Counted from the stretch's first letter, positions 38,425 to 47,714 are shown. The stretch: DNA of 64,000 nt from Sandaracinus sp964481145 (GCA_964481145.1 CAYZTA010000002.1:62001-126000), one strand, 5' to 3'. A program made the numbers and translations. The notes: generated by a model not told the origin, from the sequence alone.

Positions 38425-39039
38425 GTGATGTACGCCCACGACGGCCGCTCCGACGAGGAGCTGGTACGCCAATTCACCGAAGGAGATGCCTCCGCATTCG
38501 ATGTAATTCTCCGCCGATACGAACGGCCGCTCTTCAATTTCATCGTGCGCTCGGTCCGTGACCCTCAACGTGCCGCGGAGCTCCTGCAGGAAGTGTTTCT
38601 CAAAGTGATCGAGAATTCATCAAATTTTCAAGGCACGTCGAAATTCAGTACGTGGCTTTATGCGCTCACTCGAAATCTCTGCATCGACAACAGCCGAAAG
38701 ATGGTGTTTCGCAGGCATCCATCGCTCGATGTGCCTGTGCGCTCCGAAGATGCCGAGGGGGCGACATGGCTCGATCAAGTCGAAGGCCGCGCCATGGCGG
38801 CGGATCGGGAGGTGATTGGTCAAGATCTTCAGGTTCGAATCACGACCGCCATCGATGAGCTGCCCGAGGAGCAGCGTGAAGTCTTTCTGATGCGGGAGCT
38901 ACAGAACATGGCGTTCAAGGACATTGCCGAGGTCGTCGGCGTGCCTGAAAACACAGTGAAAAGCCGAATGCGATACGCGCTCGAACGTTTGCAACGCGCA
39001 CTTTCCGAATACGAAGACTATGCACGGGAGCTGGGCTGA
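38425..39039 (+). CDS. ECF-type RNA polymerase sigma factor
   Basis: A 204-residue sigma factor with region 2 (~10-85: YERPLFNFIVRSVRD, then STWLYALTRNLCID) and region 4 (~140-195: IDELPEEQREVFLMRELQNM, then VPENTVKSRMRYALERL). The long linker and the lack of regions 1 and 3 define the ECF group. The next gene is its anti-sigma partner. The start is GTG 38425 or ATG 38428, with GGAGG upstream. Translation may be limited by the hairpin at 38392. The regulon is unknown. Confidence 0.93.
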   Translation: MMYAHDGRSDEELVRQFTEGDASAFDVILRRYERPLFNFIVRSVRDPQRAAELLQEVFLKVIENSSNFQGTSKFSTWLYALTRNLCIDNSRKMVFRRHPSLDVPVRSEDAEGATWLDQVEGRAMAADREVIGQDLQVRITTAIDELPEEQREVFLMRELQNMAFKDIAEVVGVPENTVKSRMRYALERLQRALSEYEDYARELG

Positions 39040-39096
39040 TCGCTGAGCCACTCATTTCGTGACACACCTTACGTGAATCAAAGGCAGGCAGAACCG

Positions 39097-40260
39097 ATGG
39101 ATTGCGAAGCCGTTTCGAGCAAGCTCATCGATCTCGTCTATGGCGAGGTCGATTCGGCAGAAATGCCTTCGCTCGAGGGGCATCTTGCAAGCTGCGTCAC
39201 GTGTGCGCGCACTCTTCAGCGCCTCGAAGGAGGACTGCGCGTGACCCGAAAGCTCGAAACGATCGATCCGCCTGTCCAAGCCCTCGATGCGATTCGCGCG
39301 GCGGCGGTGGCCCGGACAGCCCAGGTCGAACGACCTCGAACCCACCCCGAGAGTGCCGCGGAGAAAACGCGAAAGGACACGTCCACATCCTCCGAACCGC
39401 AAACCTTTTGGGAGTGGATCGTCGGCTTTCTCGGATCCTTTGCGATGGGCCCACAAGTCGTGACGGCCACTCTCTTGCTGTTGATGGTGGGGATCGGTCT
39501 TTGGTCGGTTCCCCACCTTCGTGCGCCAGCCGTATCGAGACATGACTCGGTGTTCGAACACGAGACGGGCAATGAAGTCAGCCCTTCGGCGGGGGCGCTT
39601 CAACCCGCCGAACCGCTCGCATTCGATTTCGATCCGCGGACGCGGAGGCTCGCGCCCATTGGCGACAAAGATCAAGACGTCATGGCCGCTCCCGCGACAC
39701 CGAGCGCCCAAGTCGCTGGTTCGCCGCAGGCGCGCCCCATGGCGTCGGGCGAACGGCGGGCAAGTGCAGTCTCCCGCGAAGCTCCCCCTCCCATGCCGGT
39801 CGAAGTCGCTGCCACGGACGAGCGCTCACGCACCGAATCCGAAGATATGCTCGGCCAAAGTGCAGATGCCACCGAAGGCATCGCGCGGGCCTCACGAACA
39901 CGCGCTGCGGACGGCGAAGAGGCTCCTGCGTCTGCGCCAGCCGCAGCGCCCCTTGATGCCTTGAGCGCGGGAGCGCTTCACCAAGAAGCACGCGCTGCCT
40001 CGGGAAGAGGTGCGGATGCCGAATGTGTACGGCAGTACGAGGCGCTCATCGCACGCTTTCCGACGTACGAGGAAACAGGGCGCGCGTTGCTCGAGCTTGC
40101 TCAGTGTCAACGACGGATGGGCGAACTCAGCGCTGCCGCGCACACCTTGGAGCGCGCCCGCAGACACGCATCCGTGCGAGCAGAGGCCGGCCGCGAGTTG
40201 AGTCGAATTGTGGGCGACGAAGCCCGAGAAGCGGCTTCGGCACCGGCATCCGCCGAATAA
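39097..40260 (+). CDS. Zinc-finger anti-sigma factor with C-terminal TPR-like domain
   Basis: A 387-residue protein. The N-terminal zf-HC2 anti-sigma domain shows H-x3-C-x2-C (HLASCVTC, residues ~29-36), a zinc site that binds the ECF factor. One membrane helix is at ~130-152 (VVTATLLLLMVGIGLWSV). The periplasmic part is Pro/Ala-rich, then a TPR-like helical end (~300-375, RQYEALIARFPTYEETGRAL; RMGELSAAAHTLERA). I start at ATG 39097, where AGGCAGG precedes; GTG 39073 is the longer choice. It lies 57 bp after its sigma factor. The periplasmic end probably senses the signal, by interaction or proteolysis (inference). Confidence 0.85.
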   Translation: MDCEAVSSKLIDLVYGEVDSAEMPSLEGHLASCVTCARTLQRLEGGLRVTRKLETIDPPVQALDAIRAAAVARTAQVERPRTHPESAAEKTRKDTSTSSEPQTFWEWIVGFLGSFAMGPQVVTATLLLLMVGIGLWSVPHLRAPAVSRHDSVFEHETGNEVSPSAGALQPAEPLAFDFDPRTRRLAPIGDKDQDVMAAPATPSAQVAGSPQARPMASGERRASAVSREAPPPMPVEVAATDERSRTESEDMLGQSADATEGIARASRTRAADGEEAPASAPAAAPLDALSAGALHQEARAASGRGADAECVRQYEALIARFPTYEETGRALLELAQCQRRMGELSAAAHTLERARRHASVRAEAGRELSRIVGDEAREAASAPASAE

Positions 40261-40290
40261 GGGCCTGAGCGGCGGGCCATTCGATGTCGT

Positions 40291-41109
40291 TCATCTCGAG
40301 GATGATCCCGCGATTCGCTCCCACAACCGCGCGAGCGATCCAGCCGCACGGATCTTCACTCCCGCCACTTGAAGGGCGTGTTGCAGTCCTTCTTCGAACG
40401 CCTCGTAGTGAATGATGCGCGACAGATCGACGCGGCCTTCCGCAGCGGCCCGCCATCGTTCGTCCACACCACAAAACACAGCCTCCACTCCGATCATCCG
40501 CGCGGTCGAATCGAATGTAAAAACTTCACTCACGAGTTCCTCGCTCGGCGCACTCACCAGATGCACGAGACACGCGCACGCATCTGCATCGAGCATCGTG
40601 CGACACGCTCCATCGAGCGCGACCCGCAATGGGTCTGCCATTTGTTCCCCCGCAACGAACACGGCCCAGCAACGTGGTGCGATGCGGGTCGGGCGTAGCT
40701 CGCTGGCCGCGCGACGCGCGACATCGTCTCGGGTGCGTTCCTCGATCGCCGCGCAATACCCCTCGAACACCACAGCTCTCAGGGCTTGCTCGATCTCGCG
40801 TGTCGGCACCCGTCCGATGGCCTCGAGGCCAGCCATGATCGCGTCGATACACACGAGCTGGGCTGTGGGAGTGATGCGCCAGAGCGCCGCTCGATGCCCC
40901 AAATGCGCAGCCATGCCGAACGCATCGCGGTACTCGAACGCCAGCGGATTCGCTCCTGCCGCCTCGATTGCGAATGCCAATGCCTCCAAGAGCGGTTCGA
41001 CCTCATGACCGAGCCGTTCTTTCATTTGTGTGTCTTCGTGAAATGGAAGCTGCAATCGCCGATAAAAGGCTTCGAGCGCCGGTCGTTTCGCGTCAGACAC
41101 GCTCCGCAT
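40291..41109 (-). CDS. Protein with a C-terminal STAS-like domain (RsbR/anti-sigma-antagonist type)
   Basis: A 272-residue soluble protein. The N-terminal ~135 residues are helical. The C-terminal ~120 residues resemble a STAS domain of the RsbR/RsbS type: APRCWAVFVAGEQMADPLRV, then ACACLVHLVSAPSEE, and MIGVEAVFCGVDERWRAAAE followed by LSRIIHYEAFEEGLQHAL. The Ser/Thr phosphorylation site usual in the STAS loop is not obvious. STAS proteins act in partner-switching control. The likeness is judged by eye, so the function is tentative. It is convergent with the anti-sigma gene and divergent from lysC. Confidence 0.5.
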   Translation of the reverse strand: MRSVSDAKRPALEAFYRRLQLPFHEDTQMKERLGHEVEPLLEALAFAIEAAGANPLAFEYRDAFGMAAHLGHRAALWRITPTAQLVCIDAIMAGLEAIGRVPTREIEQALRAVVFEGYCAAIEERTRDDVARRAASELRPTRIAPRCWAVFVAGEQMADPLRVALDGACRTMLDADACACLVHLVSAPSEELVSEVFTFDSTARMIGVEAVFCGVDERWRAAAEGRVDLSRIIHYEAFEEGLQHALQVAGVKIRAAGSLARLWERIAGSSSR

Positions 41110-41184
41110 CGTACTTCACGCGTGGCACTCCCTCTCGCATTTCGTTCCGCGTGGTAGGTTTGCGCGCACCGGAGAATTGAGCCG

Positions 41185-42384
41185 ATGGCAGTGGTCGTTC
41201 AAAAATATGGAGGGAGTTCGGTTGCGGACGTCGAGAGGCTCGGGAAAGTCGCTGACAAAGTCGTCGCGGCCCGCAGCGCGGGAGACGATGTCGTCGTGGT
41301 CGTATCGGCCATGGGCAAGGCGACGGATCAACTCTTGGCGCTGGCGAAACAAATCGACGAGACCCCACCCCGACGAGAGCTCGATATGTTGCTCACGACC
41401 GGCGAACGCGTGTCGATGGCGCTGCTCTCCATGGCCATCCAAAAACGCGGTGTCGACGCGATCTCTTTTACGGGCTCACAAAGCGGAATCATCACGAACG
41501 ATCGACATTTCGACGCGCGCATCATCGAGGTGAGGCCCCATCGAATCGAGGATGAACTCGCGCGCTCACGCGTGGTGATCGTCGCTGGGTACCAGGGGAT
41601 GAGCTATCGACGGGAGATCACGACCTTGGGGCGAGGGGGAAGCGACACCACCGCCATCGCGCTCGCCGCGGCTCTCGGAGCAGCGCGAGCTGAGATCTAT
41701 AGCGATGTCGATGGCGTCTACACGGCGGACCCACGTGTGGTGGATAGCGCACGGCATATTGCGGAGTTGACGTATGTCCAGATGCAAGAGATGGCGGATG
41801 TCGGTGCCAAGGTGCTGAACGCACAAGCGGTCGAGCTGGCACGCAAAGCGCGAATCTTCATTCATGCACGGAGCACGTTCGAAGACAGCCGTGAGAGCAT
41901 CGTACGCGATGAGAGCTTGACTCAGGCGGTCGCCGTGGTCGGTCAAAAGGATGTGTTTCGGGTGCACGTGGCCGATCATGGGGCGCTCCACCGTGCGTTG
42001 GCGGTCTGTGATGAGTTTGCCCTCCCGACGCGCGACGTCGTGGCATCGGGCAATCGTGCGGCATTTCTTCTCGCGGCGTCCCTCGCGCCCGACTGGGCGC
42101 GGGCGCGGGCACGGCTCGAAGAAGAGGTCCCAGCGATCGAGCTCGAGAAAGACTTGGCGACGGCGTCTCTGATCGGCGCCATGGATGGGAAAGCATTGAT
42201 GAAAGCGATGTCGAAGCTCACGCGCGAGAACGTGATGACATACGGGCTCAATCAAACCGCCACGCGCATTTCTTTGTTGGTTCATGAGCGCGATGTCGAT
42301 CGCACGGTTCGCGCACTTCACGACGAGTTCGTCGATGTCCCATCGAACATGCCGAACCAGGCTGGATTTCCCGATGCCCGGTGA
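41185..42384 (+). CDS. lysC: Aspartate kinase
   Basis: A 399-residue monofunctional aspartokinase that phosphorylates aspartate with ATP, the first step to lysine, methionine, threonine and diaminopimelate. It begins MAVVVQKYGGSSV, the family signature, and contains TLGRGGSDTTAIALAAAL in the nucleotide site. The C-terminal ~130 residues hold two ACT-type regulatory domains, so feedback inhibition is likely. It overlaps the downstream NtrC-type gene by 11 bp. Confidence 0.95.
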   Translation: MAVVVQKYGGSSVADVERLGKVADKVVAARSAGDDVVVVVSAMGKATDQLLALAKQIDETPPRRELDMLLTTGERVSMALLSMAIQKRGVDAISFTGSQSGIITNDRHFDARIIEVRPHRIEDELARSRVVIVAGYQGMSYRREITTLGRGGSDTTAIALAAALGAARAEIYSDVDGVYTADPRVVDSARHIAELTYVQMQEMADVGAKVLNAQAVELARKARIFIHARSTFEDSRESIVRDESLTQAVAVVGQKDVFRVHVADHGALHRALAVCDEFALPTRDVVASGNRAAFLLAASLAPDWARARARLEEEVPAIELEKDLATASLIGAMDGKALMKAMSKLTRENVMTYGLNQTATRISLLVHERDVDRTVRALHDEFVDVPSNMPNQAGFPDAR

Positions 42385-43780
42385 ACAGGTCCTCGTCATC
42401 GATGACGAGAAGAATATTCGACGCACCTTGCGCATGGTCCTCGATGCCGAAGGCTTCGTCACCACCGAAGCCTCGACCGCCGAAGAAGCGATCTCACTCA
42501 TGATCGAAAGCGACATCGATCTGGCCATCCTCGATTTGCGTTTGCCAGGGATGAACGGGCTCGATGCGATCCTGGAACTCCGAAGAAAGCGCGAACAGTT
42601 TCCGATCATCGTGATTTCGGGCCACGGCACGATCGCCGATGCCGTCCAGGCCGTTCAACGCGGCGCTGTCGACTTCATCGAAAAGCCTCTGGATCGCGAT
42701 CGCATTTTGGTCTCCGTGCGCAATGCACTTCGGGCTTCGAAGCTCGAACGCGAAGTGCAGGAGCTACGGCAAAGCGTTTGGGACAGGTACGAGATGATCG
42801 GAGAAAGCCCTGCCATGCAGCGGCTCTATACCGAGCTCGAGAAGGTGGCTCCCACGCGCGGTCGCGTTCTCATCACGGGCGAGAGTGGAACCGGAAAGGA
42901 GCTCATTGCGCGCGCGATTCACCGGTTGAGTCCTCGACGTGATGCGCCTTTCGTGAAGGTCAACTGTGCCGCGATCCCAGCAGAGCTCATCGAGAGTGAG
43001 CTCTTTGGCTACGAGCGCGGCGCGTTTACGGGAGCGAACCATCGAAAAAAAGGGCTCTTCGAGCTCGCTCACAACGGCACTCTCTTCCTCGACGAAATTG
43101 GAGACATGAGCCCCGCAGCGCAAGCGAAGGTTCTGCGAGCCCTTCAAAGCGGTGAGATCACGCGCGTGGGAAGCGACCATGCGATCTCGGTGGACGTACG
43201 CGTGTTGGCCGCGACGAACAAGGACCTCGAAGCCGCCGTGCAACGAGGGGAGTTTCGTGAAGATCTCTTCTTTCGTCTCGCGGTGGTCCCGATCCGCTCA
43301 CCATCTTTGCGCGAACGACTCGAAGACGTGCCGCGGCTCGCTGCCGCATTTTTTGCGGATTTCTGGCGCGACAATGGCGTCAAACCGAAAGCGATCGAGC
43401 CTCGAGTGCTCGATGTGCTCGCCGAACGCTCCTGGCAAGGAAACGTTCGCGAGTTGCGCAATGTCGTCGAGCGCATGGCGATTTTGAGCGGCGACCGCAT
43501 CGAGCTCTGCGATGTGCCGGAGCGCGAAAGTCGACCGCTCATGAGCCCTTCGGAGCGCCCATCCAGCATGCCGCCCGCGGCTCCCCTCACGCACGACTCA
43601 GGAGAGGCGTGTGCACGCGAAACACTTCGAGAGCGTCGCGATCGCGCAGAGCGCGAGTATATCCTCGCAACCCTTCAGTCCTGCGACTGGAACATCTCGC
43701 GAGCCGCCACACTCCTCGGCCTCGAGCGAACGAATCTTCACAAGAAGATGCGCACGCTCGGGCTGCGTCGCGAATCATGA
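42374..43780 (+). CDS. NtrC-family sigma-54-dependent response regulator
   Basis: A 468-residue regulator with three domains. The receiver domain (~1-120) has the phospho-acceptor Asp in LAILDLRLPGMNG. The AAA+ domain (~140-370) has Walker A GESGTGKE, the sigma-54 contact loop GAFTGA, and LFLDEIGD as Walker B. The Fis-type helix-turn-helix (~425-468) ends in ISRAATLLGLERTNLHKKMR. It drives RpoN-dependent promoters after phosphorylation. The ATG at 42374 lies inside lysC, so the two are co-transcribed. No sensor kinase gene is in the window. Confidence 0.95.
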   Translation: MPGEQVLVIDDEKNIRRTLRMVLDAEGFVTTEASTAEEAISLMIESDIDLAILDLRLPGMNGLDAILELRRKREQFPIIVISGHGTIADAVQAVQRGAVDFIEKPLDRDRILVSVRNALRASKLEREVQELRQSVWDRYEMIGESPAMQRLYTELEKVAPTRGRVLITGESGTGKELIARAIHRLSPRRDAPFVKVNCAAIPAELIESELFGYERGAFTGANHRKKGLFELAHNGTLFLDEIGDMSPAAQAKVLRALQSGEITRVGSDHAISVDVRVLAATNKDLEAAVQRGEFREDLFFRLAVVPIRSPSLRERLEDVPRLAAAFFADFWRDNGVKPKAIEPRVLDVLAERSWQGNVRELRNVVERMAILSGDRIELCDVPERESRPLMSPSERPSSMPPAAPLTHDSGEACARETLRERRDRAEREYILATLQSCDWNISRAATLLGLERTNLHKKMRTLGLRRES

Positions 43781-43785
43781 TCGCT

Positions 43786-45141
43786 TTATGCTTGGATATT
43801 CAAACGCTTCATCTTGCGCCACAGAGTGGTGGCGGAAAGGCCGAGCACTTCTGCCGCTTTTTCTTTGTTGCCGTCGACCTCTCGCAACACTGCCAAAATC
43901 GCATCCCGTTCGGCGCGATCGACCACATCCTGCAGCGTCTCTAGCCCCCCCTGTGCAGGCGGTACGAACGGCTTGGCCTGAGCTTCCAAGGGCACGATGT
44001 CTTCGAGACGAACTCGCGAGTCGAGCGCGAGTGCCACTCCCTGCTCGACCATGTTCTCGAGCTCGCGAATGTTGCCCGGGAAATCGTACGATTGAAGATA
44101 GTCGACGACCCCTTCACCGAGCTCGACCCGACGCCGCATCTTTTTTGCGTATTTGTCTTTGAAGAACTCAGCAATGAGCGGAACGTCCTCACGCCGCTCA
44201 CGGAGCGGCGGCAAATGGAATCGTGCGACATTGAGGCGGTAGTAAAGGTCTTGTCGGAACCTTTTTTCGACGATGGCCTCCTGCAGATCCTGATTGGTCG
44301 CGGCGATGATGCGCACGTCCACGCTGACTGACTTGTTGTCGCCGAGACGGCGAATCTCGCCTTCTTGAATCGCACGGAGCAATTTCGCCTGAAACGCCGG
44401 TGGCGTCTCCGCGATTTCATCGAAGAAAAAGGTCCCGCCGTTGGCTTCTTCGAAGAGCCCCTTTCGCGTTGCGACAGCGCCCGTGTAAGCGCCTCGCACG
44501 TGTCCGAAAAGTTCGCTCTCGAGCAGAGTCTCGCTGATGGCGGCGCAGTTGACGCCCACGAAGGGTTTGTCGGCGCGCGCCGAGTTCGCGTGAATCGCAC
44601 GCGCCACGAGCTCTTTGCCGGTGCCGCTTTCCCCCGTGATGAGCACTGTCGTCTCGGTGGGTGCGATGCGAACGATGCGGGCCAACACATCGCGGATCGC
44701 GCTGCTGCGGCCAATGATGTTTCCAAAACCATAACGCTCGCGAAACTCGGCCGCCATCGCGTGAACTTCGCCGGTCAGCGTCCGCTTCTCGACGGCGCGA
44801 TCCACCTTGACGAGCAGTTCCTCCTCACTGAACGGCTTTTGGATGTAGTCGTACGCCCCAATCCGGATCGCCTCGACTGCGCTCTCGATCGTCCCATACG
44901 CGGTCATGACGATCACCTCGGTCAGCGGAGATGCTTCCTTGGTGTGTCGGAGGACCTCGATGCCATCTTTTCCGCCCATTTTGAGGTCGGTCAGCACGAG
45001 ATCGTAATCGTCTTCGCGCACCTTCTCGCAAGCTTCATCCCCATCGACGCCTTCAGACACGTCATGTCCGGCTCCACGCAACATCAAAGACAACGTGGTG
45101 CGCATGTTCCGCTGATCATCGACGACAAGGATCTTTGCCAT
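43786..45141 (-). CDS. NtrC-family sigma-54-dependent response regulator (GAYTGA loop)
   Basis: A 451-residue regulator built like its neighbour. The receiver Asp is in YDLVLTDLKMGGKDG. The AAA+ domain has GESGTGKE, and the sigma-54 loop reads GAYTGA, with Tyr in place of Phe. The Fis-type helix-turn-helix ends in EKAAEVLGLSATTLWRKMKR. It is convergent with the first NtrC-type gene, with only 5 bp between the stops. No cognate kinase is nearby. Confidence 0.95.
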   Translation of the reverse strand: MAKILVVDDQRNMRTTLSLMLRGAGHDVSEGVDGDEACEKVREDDYDLVLTDLKMGGKDGIEVLRHTKEASPLTEVIVMTAYGTIESAVEAIRIGAYDYIQKPFSEEELLVKVDRAVEKRTLTGEVHAMAAEFRERYGFGNIIGRSSAIRDVLARIVRIAPTETTVLITGESGTGKELVARAIHANSARADKPFVGVNCAAISETLLESELFGHVRGAYTGAVATRKGLFEEANGGTFFFDEIAETPPAFQAKLLRAIQEGEIRRLGDNKSVSVDVRIIAATNQDLQEAIVEKRFRQDLYYRLNVARFHLPPLRERREDVPLIAEFFKDKYAKKMRRRVELGEGVVDYLQSYDFPGNIRELENMVEQGVALALDSRVRLEDIVPLEAQAKPFVPPAQGGLETLQDVVDRAERDAILAVLREVDGNKEKAAEVLGLSATTLWRKMKRLNIQA

Positions 45142-45186
45142 TCCGCTCCGCGAAGATGGTATGCCGAATATCGAATCGAGGCTCGT

Positions 45187-45402
45187 TCAATCCTCTGTAT
45201 CGAGGGTCGGGGCCGGCCCAAGCCCTGGCGAGCTCTGCCATCGTACCGCGCGTTGCAGAGCGACACGCAAGGCACGCAGCTCAGATTCTGTCCGCCAGGC
45301 GCTGAAACCCGCGAACACCAAAGCGAGCAGAGACACCGCGAGCGCGACGACAGAGACTCGCCGCGCCATTCGATCTGGGCTTCGATGTTCTTCCGACTTC
45401 AC
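45187..45402 (-). CDS. Small single-pass membrane protein
   Basis: A 71-residue protein with one membrane helix (~14-33, RVSVVALAVSLLALVFAGFS), then WRTESELRALRVALQRAVRW, an amphipathic helix. No family is recognised. Its ATG overlaps the stop of the preceding gene (ATGA), so it is translationally coupled, which makes it more likely to be real despite its size. It lies 45 bp upstream of the NtrC-type gene at 45141. Confidence 0.65.
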   Translation of the reverse strand: MKSEEHRSPDRMARRVSVVALAVSLLALVFAGFSAWRTESELRALRVALQRAVRWQSSPGLGPAPTLDTED

Positions 45403-46301
45403 TGCGCGTCTCTCTCCGGCATGTGACGCACACTATACTCAGGATCTCCTTCGCGAATTCGGATCAACGCAGGAACCCCTACGAACGTGCCCGTCGGGGT
45501 ATCGAATCCCCAACGCGCCCCGCTTTGCTCGATGTCGAGCATGGGAGTGACTTCATATACGCCAGCCGCTCGAAAGGAATCCGAACAATAAAAAGACGGA
45601 TCGAGCGAGAACGACGGGCCGCTACGCGATGAAATCCAACCAAACAACTCGGGCGGAGCGGCTCCTTGTCCGTGCGCCATACCGCAATCGAAATCTCCTT
45701 CGGGTCCATGCACTCGAAAGCGAATATGATCCGAGCGTACGTACGCTCGAACACGTCCTTCACGTGCAAGGACACGCACGCGAAACGAAAGATGACCGGC
45801 GCGACGCACATCACGATCGCTGAGCACGATTCGGATCGGCGCAGTTGAGTCAGCTTCGGCCGGGTCGGCGACAGCATCGACGTGCAGTGGGCCGAGGAGC
45901 TGACGGCGAGCGACACGATAAAACGCCGTGATCTCCGCGCCAGACCGCAACGTCTCGAGCGCACGCCCCCAACAATATTCTCGGAGATCGATCCATTCCG
46001 CCCAGCGCTCACCGGCTTCGAGATGAACCGCCGTTCGAACCGCTCTCCGGCGCTCGGGATGCTCGCAGCGAAGGCCCCGTCGTGAATCAGGAGCACGCAC
46101 TTCGAAATAGAGCAATCTGCGATCGGCGACCATGTCGGTCGCCGCGTTCGCGCGGAACGCGAGCACGCGTCGGAACGGTTCATCATCGGATGTCCGCTCG
46201 AGCGTGAAATCGACGGATGGCAAAGGTTCGTGACGGGATTGAGCGCGTGCGATCGAGCCAAGAGTGGTCGCGACGAGACATAGCGTGGTGATGAATCGCA
46301 T
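45399..46301 (-). CDS. Secreted hypothetical protein
   Basis: A 300-residue protein with a signal peptide (MRFITTLCLVATTLGSIARA). The mature part looks beta-rich, with two similar halves suggested by REYCWGRALETLRSG and DPSFYCSDSFRAAGVYEV. I recognise no domain. ATG 46301 is used because the frame upstream overlaps the HD-domain gene. It is located 2 bp after that gene and overlaps the small membrane protein gene, making a three-gene unit. Confidence 0.75.
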   Translation of the reverse strand: MRFITTLCLVATTLGSIARAQSRHEPLPSVDFTLERTSDDEPFRRVLAFRANAATDMVADRRLLYFEVRAPDSRRGLRCEHPERRRAVRTAVHLEAGERWAEWIDLREYCWGRALETLRSGAEITAFYRVARRQLLGPLHVDAVADPAEADSTAPIRIVLSDRDVRRAGHLSFRVRVLAREGRVRAYVRSDHIRFRVHGPEGDFDCGMAHGQGAAPPELFGWISSRSGPSFSLDPSFYCSDSFRAAGVYEVTPMLDIEQSGARWGFDTPTGTFVGVPALIRIREGDPEYSVRHMPERDAQ

Positions 46302-46303
46302 CT

Positions 46304-47635
46304 TCAAAAAAGCCCTTCGAGCACCTGACGCACCTCGTCGCGTACCTCGGCAGGAAAACACAACCGCGGTCGCACGATGGCCTGATTGCGAAGACGCTGC
46401 AGAGGGAACGAAATGTCGCCCAAACGTCGTAATGGTTGATGACGCAAGAGCACCCATAGAGTCTGGTTGGGATCGTCGTGCTCTTCGGCATAGGGAATAT
46501 CGTTCGCCACGTCCAAGAACACGTGTAGGTCTGGACGCAACCCGTGCGCCGCGACGATCGTCTCGACCCGGTGCTTGGCTTCGTCCCAAAGCGCCGCGTT
46601 CGAATCATCTTCGGGGAGCGGAATCGTTTTAGGCAAATCGCGGCGACGCAACCGTTCGGCAAGACCAGCGAGCAAAGGATCGGAATCTCGCTCCCACTCG
46701 GCGAGACAATGCATGAGCATTGGATCATCGAGTTCGAGATAACTCTCGAGCGAGAGCGGTTCACCGAGCACGGCCGCGCGCATCGCCGGGGGGGCGACCG
46801 AGGGGGAGCGACCATCACGAATCAGTTCCGCCACACGCACGAAGATCGCCCGCACCAGAGCCTCTGCCGCGCGGGTCGCTTTATGATGGTAGACTTGCTG
46901 ATACATGAAATGCCGCGCGAGGAAGAATCCCTCGATGGGCGGCAAGCCCTTGCGACCTTCGATCGCGAGCACCCAGCGATCTTTTTCATCGATGGCGCAC
47001 TCCGAAGGCAACTCCGCGAATGCGAGCGCTCGAAGGAGCCACTCCAAATCATAGATTCCGTACGCGACGCCCGTCATGTGACTGTCGCGAAGCAGGTAAT
47101 CGCAACGATCGACATCGAGCACGCCGCTCACCATCGATGCGAGCCAAGGAAGCGGATGCGTTCCGGTGATGAGCGACGCCACCCGCGTGGGCATTTCGGA
47201 ATCGATCGTCCGCAAAGCGCGATGCACTTCGGTCGAAGGATCGAGAAGCATCGCCACGGTCCACTCTTCGTGGGCTCGTGCATGGGGCAGCACCTCTTCG
47301 AAGAGGTGCGAGAAGGGCCCGTGTCCCAAATCGTGCAAGAGCGCCGCCGCGAGCGAATCACACGCCGCCACATCATCCAGCGCGAATGCCGAGGGAATCC
47401 CATCACTCGCTTGTCGCGCGCGGATCCGCTCCTGCAAACGCGTCATCACGTACGCCGCTCCCACCGCATGGGCGAAGCGCGAATGCTCGGCGCCTGGAAA
47501 CACGAGCGAGGTCAGGCCCAGCTGCCGCACGCGACGAAGCCGCTGCACCTCGCGCGTGTCCAAAAGCTTATGCACGACACGCTCGGCGCGCCCCTCGAAT
47601 GCGACCAATCCATGGACGGGATCCCGGAGGATCAT
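46304..47635 (-). CDS. HD-domain phosphohydrolase (dNTPase/SAMHD1-like)
   Basis: A 443-residue HD-superfamily enzyme. The metal site is visible: His in EHSRFAHAVG, His-Asp in AALLHDLGHGPFSH, and Asp in VLDVDRCDYLLRD. The opening segment ILRDPVHGLVAFEG and the overall arrangement match the bacterial SAMHD1-like/YpgQ-related group of dNTP triphosphohydrolases and relatives. Substrate cannot be read from the sequence. It begins at ATG 47635, divergent from dacB by ~80 bp, and heads a unit with two secreted or membrane proteins. Confidence 0.85.
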   Translation of the reverse strand: MILRDPVHGLVAFEGRAERVVHKLLDTREVQRLRRVRQLGLTSLVFPGAEHSRFAHAVGAAYVMTRLQERIRARQASDGIPSAFALDDVAACDSLAAALLHDLGHGPFSHLFEEVLPHARAHEEWTVAMLLDPSTEVHRALRTIDSEMPTRVASLITGTHPLPWLASMVSGVLDVDRCDYLLRDSHMTGVAYGIYDLEWLLRALAFAELPSECAIDEKDRWVLAIEGRKGLPPIEGFFLARHFMYQQVYHHKATRAAEALVRAIFVRVAELIRDGRSPSVAPPAMRAAVLGEPLSLESYLELDDPMLMHCLAEWERDSDPLLAGLAERLRRRDLPKTIPLPEDDSNAALWDEAKHRVETIVAAHGLRPDLHVFLDVANDIPYAEEHDDPNQTLWVLLRHQPLRRLGDISFPLQRLRNQAIVRPRLCFPAEVRDEVRQVLEGLF

Positions 47636-47714
47636 GGGCCAGCGTCATAGCACGTGATTGGATCATGCGAAGTCGATTCGCCGAAACCGCCAGTCTCATG
47701 TAGCGTTCAGCGCA

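Noticed and set aside
44460..44530. Tyr in the GAFTGA loop (GAYTGA) of the second NtrC-type regulator as a defect in sigma-54 contact
   Set aside because: Phe-to-Tyr at this position occurs in functional sigma-54 activators, so it does not by itself indicate loss of function.
44365..45426. A 353-codon plus-strand frame opposite the second NtrC-type gene
   Set aside because: Antisense to a fully conserved AAA+ regulator; composition is Arg/His/Asp-rich without domains.
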